Made by a program: the position numbers and the translations under genes. Positions 52,061 to 61,445 of a stretch of 64,000 nucleotides of DNA are shown here, in pieces. Every line of letters starts with the position of its first letter. Position 1 is the first letter of the stretch. Under the pieces are notes generated by a model, which worked only from the letters and a program-made list of their open reading frames with translations, made no database searches and had not been told where the DNA came from. This DNA is from CABMKH01 sp040797625. Its GTDB lineage: Bacteria; Bacillota; Clostridia; Tissierellales; Tissierellaceae. The stretch lies in the NCBI GenBank assembly GCA_052067355.1, contig JBQHQH010000002.1, forward strand, positions 186,001 through 250,000. Reading direction: 5' to 3'.

Positions 52061-53476
52061 CTACCCAATAGTTCCTTCTAATTCTATATTGATTAGATTG
52101 TTTAATTCAACAGCATATTCTAGAGGAAGTTCTTTTGTTATAGGTTCAACAAATCCTCTCACTATCATGGCCTTTGCCTCTTCTTCACTTATTCCTCTAC
52201 TCATGAGATAAAATATGGCTTCATCACTTATCCTACCAATCTTAGCTTCATGTCCTATATCTATATTATCATTATTCAATTGAATTACTGGCAAAGTATC
52301 AGATTTAGATTCATTGTCTAGCATTAGAGATTCACAGGATACAGATGATTTACATCCATATGCATCTGGTGCCACTCTTACAAGTCCTCTATAAAATGCA
52401 TATCCTCCACCTTTAGAAATAGATTTAGAATTTACAGTTGATGTAGTATGTGGAGCTGCATGTACTACCTTTGTACCAGTATCTAGATATTGTCCCTTTG
52501 CTGCAAAAGTAATTCCAGTAAATTCAGATCTTGCTCCTTCACCTCTCAATATACTCATAGGATATAGCATAGATACTTTAGATCCAAAAGATCCTGAAAC
52601 CCATTCAATGGTACCATTTCTATCTACTACAGCTCTCTTTGTATTTAAGTTATACATATTTCGAGACCAGTTCTCTATGGTGCTATATCTTAAACTTGCA
52701 TTTTCCTTTACAAACAATTCAACACAACCTGCGTGAAGATTGTTGACCTTATATTTAGGAGCTGAACATCCTTCTATAAAATGAAGTTTAGCATTTTTTT
52801 CTACTATTATGAGAGTATGTTCAAATTGACCTGCTCCCGGTGCATTTAATCTAAAATATGACTGTAATGGTATATCTACATTTACCCCTTCTGGAACATA
52901 CACAAAGGAACCACCTGACCAAACTGCTCCATGTAATGCAGCAAATTTATGATCATTTGGTGGAACTAACTTCATAAAATACTCTCTGACTATGTCCTCA
53001 TAATCTCTTAGAGCAGTCTCTATATCAGTATATATTACTCCCTGCTCTACTAACTCTTGTCTAATATTATGATATACTACTTCTGAATCATATTGAGCAC
53101 CTACTCCTGCTAATGATTCTCTTTCAGCTTGAGGAAGTCCTAGTCTTTCAAATGTATTTTTTATATACTCAGGTACATCCTCCCAGCTATTTTGCATATC
53201 CGTATCTGGTCTGATATAGGTTATGATATTTTCCATATCAAGTCCAGATAAGTCTGCTCCCCAAGTTGGAATAGGCTTACTATTGTATATCTCTAGTGAT
53301 TTTAATCTAAAATCAGTCATCCATTTTGGCTCATTTTTTTCTCTTGATATCTCTCTTATTATATCAGGAGTCAATCCTTTACCTGTCTTATATCTATAGT
53401 TTACTTCATCTTTAATATCATAAATCCCTCTATCTATATCTTCGATATAGGTCTTCTTTCTTTCCACAATATTCAC
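52061..53476 (-). CDS. sufB: SufB, Fe-S scaffold complex subunit
   Basis: 471 aa, typical. WGADLSGLDMENIITYIRP, VPPNDHKFAALHGAVWSGGS, FIEGCSAPKY, YAFYRGLVRVAPDAYGCKS and DIGHEAKIGRISDEAIFYLMSRG are all SufB signatures; residues of the assembly site include the Cys in the C-terminal barrel (SVSCESLML). Core scaffold of the SUF system. It starts 2 bp after sufC and ends 14 bp before sufD. Confidence 0.95.
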   Translation of the reverse strand: MNIVERKKTYIEDIDRGIYDIKDEVNYRYKTGKGLTPDIIREISREKNEPKWMTDFRLKSLEIYNSKPIPTWGADLSGLDMENIITYIRPDTDMQNSWEDVPEYIKNTFERLGLPQAERESLAGVGAQYDSEVVYHNIRQELVEQGVIYTDIETALRDYEDIVREYFMKLVPPNDHKFAALHGAVWSGGSFVYVPEGVNVDIPLQSYFRLNAPGAGQFEHTLIIVEKNAKLHFIEGCSAPKYKVNNLHAGCVELFVKENASLRYSTIENWSRNMYNLNTKRAVVDRNGTIEWVSGSFGSKVSMLYPMSILRGEGARSEFTGITFAAKGQYLDTGTKVVHAAPHTTSTVNSKSISKGGGYAFYRGLVRVAPDAYGCKSSVSCESLMLDNESKSDTLPVIQLNNDNIDIGHEAKIGRISDEAIFYLMSRGISEEEAKAMIVRGFVEPITKELPLEYAVELNNLINIELEGTIG

Positions 53477-53478
53477 CT

Positions 53479-54237
53479 CTATTTCATAGAAGAAACTTCT
53501 GCTTTGATATTCTCATATCCATCTCTATCGACTTCCTCAGCTAACTCTATTCCACCTGTCTTGACTATCTTTCCATCCATTAGAATATGAATATAATCTG
53601 GTTTAAGATAATCTAACAATTTATTATAATGAGTTATTACTAAAATTGCCCTTTCCTCATTTTTAAATCTCTTTACACCTTCAGCAACTATCTTTATAGC
53701 ATCTACATCTAAACCTGAATCTGTTTCATCTAGTATTGCAAGCTTAGGTTCTAAAACCGACATCTGAAGAATCTCATTTTTCTTCTTTTCTCCACCGGAA
53801 AATCCTAGATTTAAATATCTGGAAGCATATTCTTCTTTCATATCCAATTCTTCCATCTTTTCCTTTAAAAGTCTTTTAAATGGAATTATCTTTTGCATCT
53901 CTCCTGTAACTGATGTCTTTGCAGTTCTTAAAAATTCCTCTACTGTGACCCCTTGGATCTCTTCTGGATATTGAAAGGATAAAAACACTCCCTTTTTCGC
54001 CCTCTTATCTGGACTTAGATCGTCTATTACTTCTCCCTCTAGTTCTATATTTCCACCGACTATTTCATATTTTGGATGTCCCATTAAAGCATATGCTAGA
54101 GTAGACTTTCCCCCACCATTAGGACCCATGATGACATGAATTTCTCCACTCTCTATCTGAAGGTCAATTCCCTTTAAGATCTCTTTATCCTCTATATTTA
54201 CCTTTAGATTATCTATATTAAGCAATTTATCTCTCAT
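53479..54237 (-). CDS. sufC: SufC ATPase
   Basis: 252 aa. Walker A GPNGGGKST (about 38-46), Q-loop SFQYPEEIQGV, signature FSGGEKKKNEILQM (the SufC-specific form), Walker B LAILDETDSGLD and THYNKLLDYLKPD. Its ATPase cycle drives SufB-SufD opening. First gene of sufCBDSU; AGGAGGAG before ATG and a Fur box 35 bp upstream. Confidence 0.96.
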   Translation of the reverse strand: MRDKLLNIDNLKVNIEDKEILKGIDLQIESGEIHVIMGPNGGGKSTLAYALMGHPKYEIVGGNIELEGEVIDDLSPDKRAKKGVFLSFQYPEEIQGVTVEEFLRTAKTSVTGEMQKIIPFKRLLKEKMEELDMKEEYASRYLNLGFSGGEKKKNEILQMSVLEPKLAILDETDSGLDVDAIKIVAEGVKRFKNEERAILVITHYNKLLDYLKPDYIHILMDGKIVKTGGIELAEEVDRDGYENIKAEVSSMK

Positions 54238-54271
54238 AGTTCTCCTCCTTTAGAACTGATTTTTTCACAAT

Positions 54272-54286
54272 TGATAATTATTATCA
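54272..54286. promoter_or_regulatory. Fur-type box upstream of the suf operon
   Basis: TGATAATTATTATCA, an exact 7-1-7 match, same arms as the two boxes near feo. Lies about 35 bp before the sufC start. Confidence 0.85.
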
Positions 54287-54404
54287 ATTACATATTTAAT
54301 AATACCCACTCTTTCCGAAAAATAAACGTAAGATAAATAAAATATGCGGAAATTACATTTATAAACGGGATATCTATATTAAATTTTCATATTATAACGA
54401 TAAC

Positions 54405-54458
54405 ATTCATATAAAAAAACTTGGAACTAACATTAGTTCCAAGTTTTTTTATATGAAT
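54405..54458. terminator. Bidirectional terminator-like hairpin between sufC and pepD
   Basis: Two perfect 26-base arms (ATTCATATAAAAAAACTTGG..., positions 54405-54430 and 54433-54458) separated by two bases. T runs lie inside the 3' arm on both strands. It would end pepD transcription and shield the suf promoter. Confidence 0.8.
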
Positions 54459-54489
54459 ACCTCCTATTATGAAACTTGTGGAAATCTAT

Positions 54490-55938
54490 CTATTTTAATC
54501 TCTTTAACAACTCTTGCATATACTCATATGTCCTCTTTGTAGAAGAGATACTCAACCTTTCTTTTGGGGTATGGACATCGTACATATTTGGTCCAAATGA
54601 TATAATATCTAATTTAGGATATTTCTTTGCAAATACTCCACATTCTAACCCTGCATGTATGACAGTTGATTCCATCTTCTTTCCAAACATCTTCTCATAT
54701 AGACCTAAGGCTATATCTCTTAATTTGGAATCAGGTTTATATTCCCATTCTGGATAACTTCCACTGATACCGTATTCTCCATGTACTTTATCTACTTCTT
54801 TTAAGATATTATCTCTCAGTTCTATCAATACATCTTTAGATGAACTTCTAGTAGATACCTGTATAACTATCTCATCTCTTTCTGTTTTTATTATAGCTAA
54901 ATTACTAGAGCTTTCTACTATATCTGGATTTTCTGGCAATCTAGTAAATACACCTGTTGGGATATTATTGAGAAGTAAAATAATCTTATTCAGTACATCT
55001 TTAGTTAAAACTCTCGAAATCCTATCTCCTTTTGTAACTATGATATCTATATTTGGCTCTTCTCTACTATTCTTATCTATGATATATCTCTTTATCTCTT
55101 CTATACTATCTTCAAACATCTCTAAATCATCAGACTTCACTCCGATTTTAGCCATAGCTTGCCTTGGAATTGCATTATCTTTAGTTCCACCTATAATAGA
55201 TACCAGTCTTATATCTATAGTCTTTTTAACTTCCTCTAATATATCTTTTATAATCTTATTGGAGTTACCCCTAGGTTTATGAATTTCCATACCAGAATGT
55301 CCACCTGTCAGTCCTCGAATCTCTATATTCATTTCAATATAGTTTGAAACATCTTCATATTCTGTTGGAATTCTTACTTCAATTAACTCTCCTCCTGCTG
55401 AACCTACAACAAGTACCCCTTCCTCTTCCGAATCCACATTTAGAAGTCTCGTCCCTTTTAAAACACCTTCCGCTAATCCAAATGCTCCATCCATTTCAAC
55501 TTCTTCAGAAGATGTTACAAGCAGCTCTATGCTAGGATGTTCCAAAGTATTATCTTCAAGTATGGCTAATCCCATGGCTACAGCGATTCCATTGTCTGCC
55601 CCCAAGGTAGTTCTATCTGCATGAATATAATCTCCATCTATCTCTAGCTTAATAGGATCTTTTTTAAAATCATGATTGCTATCATCTTCCTTTTCACATA
55701 CCATATCCATATGTCCCTGTATGATAACTCCTTCTGAATTTTCATATCCTGATGTAGCAGGTTTTCTAATGATTACATTTAATACATCATCTTGGATAGT
55801 TTCAAGTCCCAATTTCTCTCCTACATTTTTAATATAGTTGCTTATATTCTCTTCGTCATAAGAACACCTAGGAATCTGTGATAACTGTTCAAAATAATAA
55901 AAAACTCTCTTTGGATCTAATTTATCTAATCTATTCAT
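54490..55938 (-). CDS. pepD: Aminoacyl-histidine dipeptidase PepD (M20C)
   Basis: 482 aa, typical of Xaa-His dipeptidases. GHMDMVCEK (metal His and Asp), TLGADNGIAVA (bridging Asp), SSEEVEMDGAFGL (Glu pair), LTGGHSGMEI and the late AGLECGVF with a metal Glu. Cleaves dipeptides such as beta-Ala-His and many others in the cytosol. GGAGG five bases before the ATG at 55938; an in-frame GTG lies four codons earlier. Follows pepT in the same direction. Confidence 0.92.
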   Translation of the reverse strand: MNRLDKLDPKRVFYYFEQLSQIPRCSYDEENISNYIKNVGEKLGLETIQDDVLNVIIRKPATSGYENSEGVIIQGHMDMVCEKEDDSNHDFKKDPIKLEIDGDYIHADRTTLGADNGIAVAMGLAILEDNTLEHPSIELLVTSSEEVEMDGAFGLAEGVLKGTRLLNVDSEEEGVLVVGSAGGELIEVRIPTEYEDVSNYIEMNIEIRGLTGGHSGMEIHKPRGNSNKIIKDILEEVKKTIDIRLVSIIGGTKDNAIPRQAMAKIGVKSDDLEMFEDSIEEIKRYIIDKNSREEPNIDIIVTKGDRISRVLTKDVLNKIILLLNNIPTGVFTRLPENPDIVESSSNLAIIKTERDEIVIQVSTRSSSKDVLIELRDNILKEVDKVHGEYGISGSYPEWEYKPDSKLRDIALGLYEKMFGKKMESTVIHAGLECGVFAKKYPKLDIISFGPNMYDVHTPKERLSISSTKRTYEYMQELLKRLK

Positions 55939-55975
55939 AAATACCTCCACTTTTTATCCATAAGATATTTTTAAA

Positions 55976-56008
55976 AATAACCTTAATCAAATTATGATTA
56001 AGGTTATT
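55976..56008 (-). terminator. Hairpin between pepT and pepD
   Basis: AATAACCTTAATC (55976-55988) pairs with GATTAAGGTTATT (55996-56008), 13 bp, seven-base loop, T-rich flank on the minus strand. Confidence 0.7.
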
Positions 56009-56047
56009 GAATTTTAGACTGTCTGTATTGTATAATAACCTAAAGTT

Positions 56048-57259
56048 TTACTTAGCGTTATTTTCAATAATTTTTACGATTAACTGAGAAACCAATTTCA
56101 TAGATCTTGTTGGAATACACTCAAATCTTCCATGGAAGTTATATCCACCTGTAAAGATATTAGGACATGGAAGTCCCATATAGGAAAGCCTTGCACCATC
56201 TGTACCACCTCTAATAGGTTGGATTATAGGTTCAATTCCAAGATCTTCCATAGACCTTTTAGCAAGCTCTATGATATCCATATGAGGTTCTATCTTCTCT
56301 CTCATATTGTAGTAGCTATCTTTGATTTCTATTGTTATTATATCTCCATATCTCTTATTTAAAAAATCCACGATACTCTTAAAATAGGACTTCTTTTCTT
56401 CAAATTTTTCCATGGAATGGTCTCTAATAATATAGTTGACTACAGTATGATCCACACTCCCAGTGATATCATCTAATAGATAAAAACCTTCATATCCCTC
56501 TGTATACTCTGGTTTTTGTTCTACTGGCAACATATTTTCTATTTCCAGGGCAATTCTCAAAGAATTTATCATTACATTTTTTGCAGTACCTGGATGAACA
56601 TTTTTCCCTTGAATCTCCAATCTGACACTAGCTGCATTAAAATTTTCATACTCTAACTCACCTAAAGGTCCGCCATCTACAGTATACGCAAAATCTGCAT
56701 CAAATCCTCTAACATCAAATAGATCTGCTCCTCTACCAATTTCCTCATCTGGTGTAAACCCAATCTTAATATCCCCATGTTTAATCTCTGGATGTTCAAT
56801 CAGATATTCCACTGCATCTATAATAGCAGCTATTCCAGACTTATCATCAGCCCCTAATAAGGTAGTTCCATCAGTAGTAATGAGTTCTTCACCTACAAGA
56901 TCTTTCAAAAATGGGAACTCCTTTACGGTCATAGTGTACTTGTCATTTAATCTAATATCCCCACCTTTATACACAAAGATATTTGGATTTATACATTTAC
57001 CATCTATGTCAGGACTAGTATCTAGATGAGATATAAATCCAATTGTAGGCACCTCTTTATCTGTATTGGATTTAAGTGTAGCATATATATATCCATTCTC
57101 ATCTTGTTTAGCATCTTCAAGTCCTAATTCCTTTAACTCTTTAACTAATAGAGATCCAAGCTCTAATTGTCCTTTTGTACTAGGACATGTATTACTCTCT
57201 TCATCAGATTTTGTATCTATAGCTATATACCTTTTAAATCTCTCTATTATCTTATCCAT
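56048..57259 (-). CDS. pepT: Peptidase T (tripeptidase, M20B)
   Basis: 403 aa. FISHLDTSPD (metal His and catalytic Asp), TTLLGADDKSGIAAI (bridging Asp), FTPDEEIGRGAD (catalytic and metal Glu), YTVDGGPLGELEYENFNAA, and IRGGTDGARLSYMGLPCPNIFTGG are the PepT blocks. Removes the N-terminal residue from tripeptides in the cytosol. It starts 31 bp after the YfcC transporter stop, so transporter and peptidase are probably coexpressed. Confidence 0.95.
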   Translation of the reverse strand: MDKIIERFKRYIAIDTKSDEESNTCPSTKGQLELGSLLVKELKELGLEDAKQDENGYIYATLKSNTDKEVPTIGFISHLDTSPDIDGKCINPNIFVYKGGDIRLNDKYTMTVKEFPFLKDLVGEELITTDGTTLLGADDKSGIAAIIDAVEYLIEHPEIKHGDIKIGFTPDEEIGRGADLFDVRGFDADFAYTVDGGPLGELEYENFNAASVRLEIQGKNVHPGTAKNVMINSLRIALEIENMLPVEQKPEYTEGYEGFYLLDDITGSVDHTVVNYIIRDHSMEKFEEKKSYFKSIVDFLNKRYGDIITIEIKDSYYNMREKIEPHMDIIELAKRSMEDLGIEPIIQPIRGGTDGARLSYMGLPCPNIFTGGYNFHGRFECIPTRSMKLVSQLIVKIIENNAK

Positions 57260-57289
57260 CTAATCACCCTTTTCTATTCTCTATATCCA

Positions 57290-58807
57290 TTATAGTACTG
57301 TCTGTATAATAAGCATTATAACAGAAAAAACTCCCATTATCCCCATCAGTGGAAGAATAAATTTTAGCCACTTATTATAGGTTATATCCACCATCTCTAA
57401 AGTTGCCAATATAAGTCCAGTTGGAGTAATAAATGCCATCCAACCTTGCCCCCAATTATAAGCATTGATGACAATATCCCTTGACAATCCTACTGTGTCT
57501 GCTAGAGGTGCCATAATAGGCATGGATAATGTAGCCAATCCTGATGAAGATGGTACAAAGAATCCTAAAAAGCTAAACATCACCATTTGAACTGCTGCGA
57601 ATAAACCTGCATTCATGTTTCTAATAATTGCAGATGAATAATATAACAATGTATCAGAAATCATTCCATTATCCATTACAATGTTGATAGCCCTTGCTAC
57701 ACCAATAATAAGAACAACACTTACTAAATCTGCTGCACCAGCTAAAAATGTATTGACAGCTTCTTTTTCAGAAAGTCCTGATAAGAATATAATCAATATG
57801 GAAACTGTTAAAAACAATCCCGACATCTCTGGGAACCACCAGATGCCAGTTGATACACCCCATATCATTATTGGAAATGCAGCTAAGAATATTAGCAGTA
57901 TCAGTATCCTTCTCCAATTAAATGGAATTACATTATCAGGATTATAATCTTTTAAAAACCTTTCTTCTACTCTTTCTAAATCATCATAGATTAAAGAGTT
58001 CTTTGGATCTCTTTTAACTTTTCTAGCATATCGATATATATATATAATTGTTATTATCATAGCTAAGATCAGACATACTATACGGAAAGTTAGTCCTTCA
58101 TTAAAGGATATTCCCGCAGCATTTGCAGCAATAACTACTGAAAATGGATTTGTAGTTGAAAACATAGTCCCTATGGAAGACCCCATATATATTGCTGCTA
58201 TACAGACTATGGCATCATATCCACTTGCTAAAAATATAGGCATCAATATAGGATATAGAGCAATAGTCTCCTCTGCCAATCCAAATGTAGTTCCACCTAG
58301 TGCTATTAAAGAGGAAACGACTATTACTAGTAAAAATTCTTTTCCTCTAGTTTTCCTTGATAATGCTGCTATTCCAGCATCAAATGTACCTGTCTTGTTT
58401 ATCAGTCCAATAATTCCTCCAAGTATCAAGACAAATACCATAATGTCTACAGTATCCATGATACCCTCAATAGGTGACATTATAACTTGTAATAATCCTT
58501 GAGGTGACTGTTCTATACGCTGATAAGTATCTGGTATTGCAATAGGTCTTTCTTTAATGCTACCATCTATAAACTTATTGACATCCATCTTTATATTTAA
58601 ACTACCTAGGGTTTCTTGTGTAGCTGGAAGATCAGTTATCTCTCCATTGTGATCTTCAACTTTGAAAACGTTTTGCTCTGAATCGTATATTAGCTTTGAA
58701 TAAAGTCCTGCTGGCACTATATAGGTTAAAAGTGCTGCTAATACCAAAACTATAAATAAAACCGTAAAAGCTGTTGGGAACTGAAGCTTTTTCTTTTTAT
58801 TTGACAT
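57290..58807 (-). CDS. YfcC family transporter
   Basis: 505 aa with about twelve membrane helices. FPTAFTVLFIVLVLAALLTYIVPAG near the N-terminus, then an extracytoplasmic segment (about 35-115), GGTTFGLAEETIALYPI and GSSIGTMFSTTNPFSVVIAANAAGI, and PSSSGLATLSMPIMAPLAD near the C-terminus match the YfcC/arginine-ornithine antiporter-like group. Probably moves amino acids or short peptides. First gene before pepT. Confidence 0.85.
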   Translation of the reverse strand: MSNKKKKLQFPTAFTVLFIVLVLAALLTYIVPAGLYSKLIYDSEQNVFKVEDHNGEITDLPATQETLGSLNIKMDVNKFIDGSIKERPIAIPDTYQRIEQSPQGLLQVIMSPIEGIMDTVDIMVFVLILGGIIGLINKTGTFDAGIAALSRKTRGKEFLLVIVVSSLIALGGTTFGLAEETIALYPILMPIFLASGYDAIVCIAAIYMGSSIGTMFSTTNPFSVVIAANAAGISFNEGLTFRIVCLILAMIITIIYIYRYARKVKRDPKNSLIYDDLERVEERFLKDYNPDNVIPFNWRRILILLIFLAAFPIMIWGVSTGIWWFPEMSGLFLTVSILIIFLSGLSEKEAVNTFLAGAADLVSVVLIIGVARAINIVMDNGMISDTLLYYSSAIIRNMNAGLFAAVQMVMFSFLGFFVPSSSGLATLSMPIMAPLADTVGLSRDIVINAYNWGQGWMAFITPTGLILATLEMVDITYNKWLKFILPLMGIMGVFSVIMLIIQTVL

Positions 58808-58902
58808 ATTCTCATCTCCTAATTAAATTATTGATAAAATATTCATGACTAAAAGTGAATCTGCAGTTTCAATAAATTTATCATGATTTCCCAAACAAAT
58901 TC

Positions 58903-58931
58903 ATTATAGCACCTTATCTTTGATACATCAA
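58903..58931 (-). promoter_or_regulatory. Promoter of the YfcC-pepT genes
   Basis: TTGATG (58931-58926), 17-base spacer, TATAAT (58908-58903) on the minus strand. Confidence 0.65.
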
Positions 58932-59264
58932 TCACAATAAATCCAATAATCACGTTGATTTTCCATAAAAAACGATATTAGAATTTTCATTCATTTTATG
59001 GACATAAGTAATTAAGCCTATTACACAATATATAATTATCTAATTTTTTGCAATGATTTTTATAAAAAATTATTTTATTTTTTATAACTAAAACCATTGA
59101 AAATACACACTTTAGCAATATATCAGTATTGTGCATTATTGCCTAAAACTAATTTTATCTATAGAAATCTCATTACTTATTATCTCATTTATTGATTTAT
59201 TTAATCTATTTATGGATAAATTATACTTATTTTGATAAATGGTAAAAATATGAGCAGATTCCTA

Positions 59265-59294
59265 TTTACAAACCCTATTGATACTATGTATAAT
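59265..59294 (+). promoter_or_regulatory. Promoter of the VanX-like operon
   Basis: TTTACA (59265-59270), 18-base spacer, TATAAT (59289-59294), 100 bp before the start codon. Confidence 0.6.
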
Positions 59295-59393
59295 ATATCA
59301 AACAGATTATATAGATATCGCTCTAATATGTTAAAGTTATTGTTTTTCATATATGATTAAAGATAATTTTAAAAATGATAAGGGGGGTTTTAG

Positions 59394-59963
59394 ATGAAAG
59401 AAGATAAGGATTTAGTTCGTCTATTGGATTTAGATAGTGATTTTATCATTGAGTTGAAGTACGCAACTCCAGACAATTTTACTGGACAGAAAATCTATAA
59501 CAGCAGTGAATGTTATATGAATAAAAACACTGCAAATATGTTGATACAGGCAAAAAATATCTTTAAAAAAGATGGTTACAAGGTCAAGGTCTGGGATGCA
59601 TATAGACCTATAAGCGCACAAAAAACACTATATGATGCATATCCCATTTATGAATTTGTTGCTCCTCCTCCAGACTTAAGTAAACCAATTACATTTACTC
59701 CTAGCCATATGAATGGATTAAGTGTAGATATTACATTGTTAGATGAAGATAGAAATGAAATAGAGATGCCTACCAAATTTGATGACTTTTCTGAAATGGC
59801 AAATCTAAAATCTGATAAGATACCTTTAATACCTAGGAAAAATGCTGAATATCTGAAAAAAATAATGGAATCAGTAGGATTTGAAGCCTACGAAAGTGAG
59901 TGGTGGCATTTTAATGATATAAAGACTAAACCGACTCCATATTCAGATGTTAATTTTGACTAA
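59394..59963 (+). CDS. VanX-like D-Ala-D-Ala dipeptidase (peptidase M15D)
   Basis: 189 aa. VWDAYRPISAQ (about 65-75, transition-state Arg), SHMNGLSVDITLLD (about 103-116, zinc His and Asp in the SxHxxGxxxD motif) and ESEWWHFND (about 162-170, catalytic Glu and third zinc His) make up a complete active site. There is no signal peptide, so it is cytosolic. No vanH or vanA is present, so vancomycin resistance is not indicated; use of cell-wall dipeptides as nutrients fits the permease and amidohydrolase genes behind it. AAGGGGGG before ATG. Confidence 0.88.
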   Translation: MKEDKDLVRLLDLDSDFIIELKYATPDNFTGQKIYNSSECYMNKNTANMLIQAKNIFKKDGYKVKVWDAYRPISAQKTLYDAYPIYEFVAPPPDLSKPITFTPSHMNGLSVDITLLDEDRNEIEMPTKFDDFSEMANLKSDKIPLIPRKNAEYLKKIMESVGFEAYESEWWHFNDIKTKPTPYSDVNFD

Positions 59964-60039
59964 TATAGGTACTTCTAGTTTACTTTTATCATATATGAAA
60001 TTATATTAAATAATCATTATATAAAGGAGATGAAGTCAT

Positions 60040-61422
60040 ATGGGAAATCAAGATATAGTTGAAAACTTACAACCTGAAAATTCTGAATTTAAAAAAGAAA
60101 TTGGCATCTTTGGTGGAGTCAGTATTATCGGCGGCATTATGATTGGTTCTGGAATATTTTATCTTGGCTCTTATGTATTACAACGTACAAATATGAGCAT
60201 GGGACTTGCCCTATTATGTTGGATTATTGGAGGATTTATTTCACTATTAGGAGGACTATGCTTTGCAGAATTAGGTGCTTCAAGACCTATGGCAGGTGGT
60301 ATGGTAGTTTACTTAAACGAGGCTTACCACCCTATAATTGGCTTTATATATGGATTTAGCAGCTGGCTAATAAGCGGAGCTGGATCTATTTCAGCAGTAG
60401 CTATAGCTCTTCCTACTGCTCTTAGAACTTTTTTCGACTTAAGTGATATGACTATTAAAGGAATTGCCATCGCCCTAATTATAGGTCTAACTGCCTATAA
60501 CTATTTTGGTGTAAAACGTGGTTCTATCTTACAAAATATATCTATGGTTGCAAAATTGATTCCCATAATGATTATCATGATTGGAGCTTTAATATTTGGT
60601 AAACAATCTCCAGATCTTAGCCTTGTACCTTCTAACAGTAGTGTTGGATTAAGAGATATATTGGGAATGATTGCATTTGCTACCGTTGCCACATTATGGG
60701 CCTATGAAGGCTGGACTAATTTAAATACTGTTGCTGAAGAGATCAAAAATCCAAAACGAAATCTTCCTCTTTCCATAATCATTGCTATCAGTAGTATCAC
60801 TATTTTATATACTATATTTAACTATTCTATCTACAAAGTAATCCCTCAAGATGAAGTTATTTCTATGATCAATGCAAAAAACTATTATCTAGGCACTGAA
60901 GTAGCAAAACGAATCTTTGGAAATCTAGGTGGTATTATAGTTGTTATAGGTATGGTCATTTCAATGTTTGGCTCCTTAAATGGAATGATTATAGCTTTCC
61001 CAAGGACATATTATGCCATGGCATTAGAAGGCCATTTCTTTAAATCATACGGGGAACTACATCCTAAATATAAAGTCCCTACCGTATCTTTGATTGGACA
61101 GTGTGTGATATCTGTCATACTAGTATTGTTGAGAAACCTTGATCAATTGACTTCCATGGTAGTTTTTCTGGGAATGTTTTTCAATGTCTTAGTAATCGCT
61201 GCTGTCATGGTATATCGTAAAAAATTTCCAAAATTAGATCGACCTTATAAAATGTGGGGCTACCCTATTTCAGTTGTCATTACTATAGTTATATACACTG
61301 CTCTGATGATCAATACATTTATTGAAGATCCTATTACTGCATTAATTGGTTTCGTTGTTCCAGCTATAGGTGTCGCCGTATATATGTACTTTGATAAAAA
61401 GTTAAAGAAAGAAATTCAATAA
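60040..61422 (+). CDS. APC-family amino acid permease
   Basis: 460 aa, twelve membrane helices. GGIMIGSGIFYLGSYV (about 30-45) is the unwound helix 1 substrate loop; WAYEGWTNLNTVAEEIKNPKRNLP (about 221-244) is the helix 6 region and following conserved loop of APC carriers. Resembles SteT/LAT-type exchangers. GGAGATGAAGTCAT leads to the ATG; 76 bp after the VanX-like gene and 23 bp before the amidohydrolase. Likely imports or exchanges an amino acid or derivative linked to those enzymes. Confidence 0.88.
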   Translation: MGNQDIVENLQPENSEFKKEIGIFGGVSIIGGIMIGSGIFYLGSYVLQRTNMSMGLALLCWIIGGFISLLGGLCFAELGASRPMAGGMVVYLNEAYHPIIGFIYGFSSWLISGAGSISAVAIALPTALRTFFDLSDMTIKGIAIALIIGLTAYNYFGVKRGSILQNISMVAKLIPIMIIMIGALIFGKQSPDLSLVPSNSSVGLRDILGMIAFATVATLWAYEGWTNLNTVAEEIKNPKRNLPLSIIIAISSITILYTIFNYSIYKVIPQDEVISMINAKNYYLGTEVAKRIFGNLGGIIVVIGMVISMFGSLNGMIIAFPRTYYAMALEGHFFKSYGELHPKYKVPTVSLIGQCVISVILVLLRNLDQLTSMVVFLGMFFNVLVIAAVMVYRKKFPKLDRPYKMWGYPISVVITIVIYTALMINTFIEDPITALIGFVVPAIGVAVYMYFDKKLKKEIQ

Positions 61423-61445
61423 ATATAATAGGGGGAATGTTTAAA

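Larger units (their letters stand above)
58808..59393. other. Divergent intergenic region (586 bp)
   Basis: Holds divergent promoters for the YfcC gene and the VanX-like gene. GCAATA at 59114 and TATTGC at 59136, with TATTGTGC between, form overlapping inverted repeats of possible regulatory meaning. I see no gene or RNA in the AT-rich middle. Confidence 0.5.

Noticed and set aside
59394..59963. Vancomycin resistance cluster
   Set aside because: Only a VanX-like dipeptidase is present; no vanH, vanA/B or VanRS pair is linked to it.
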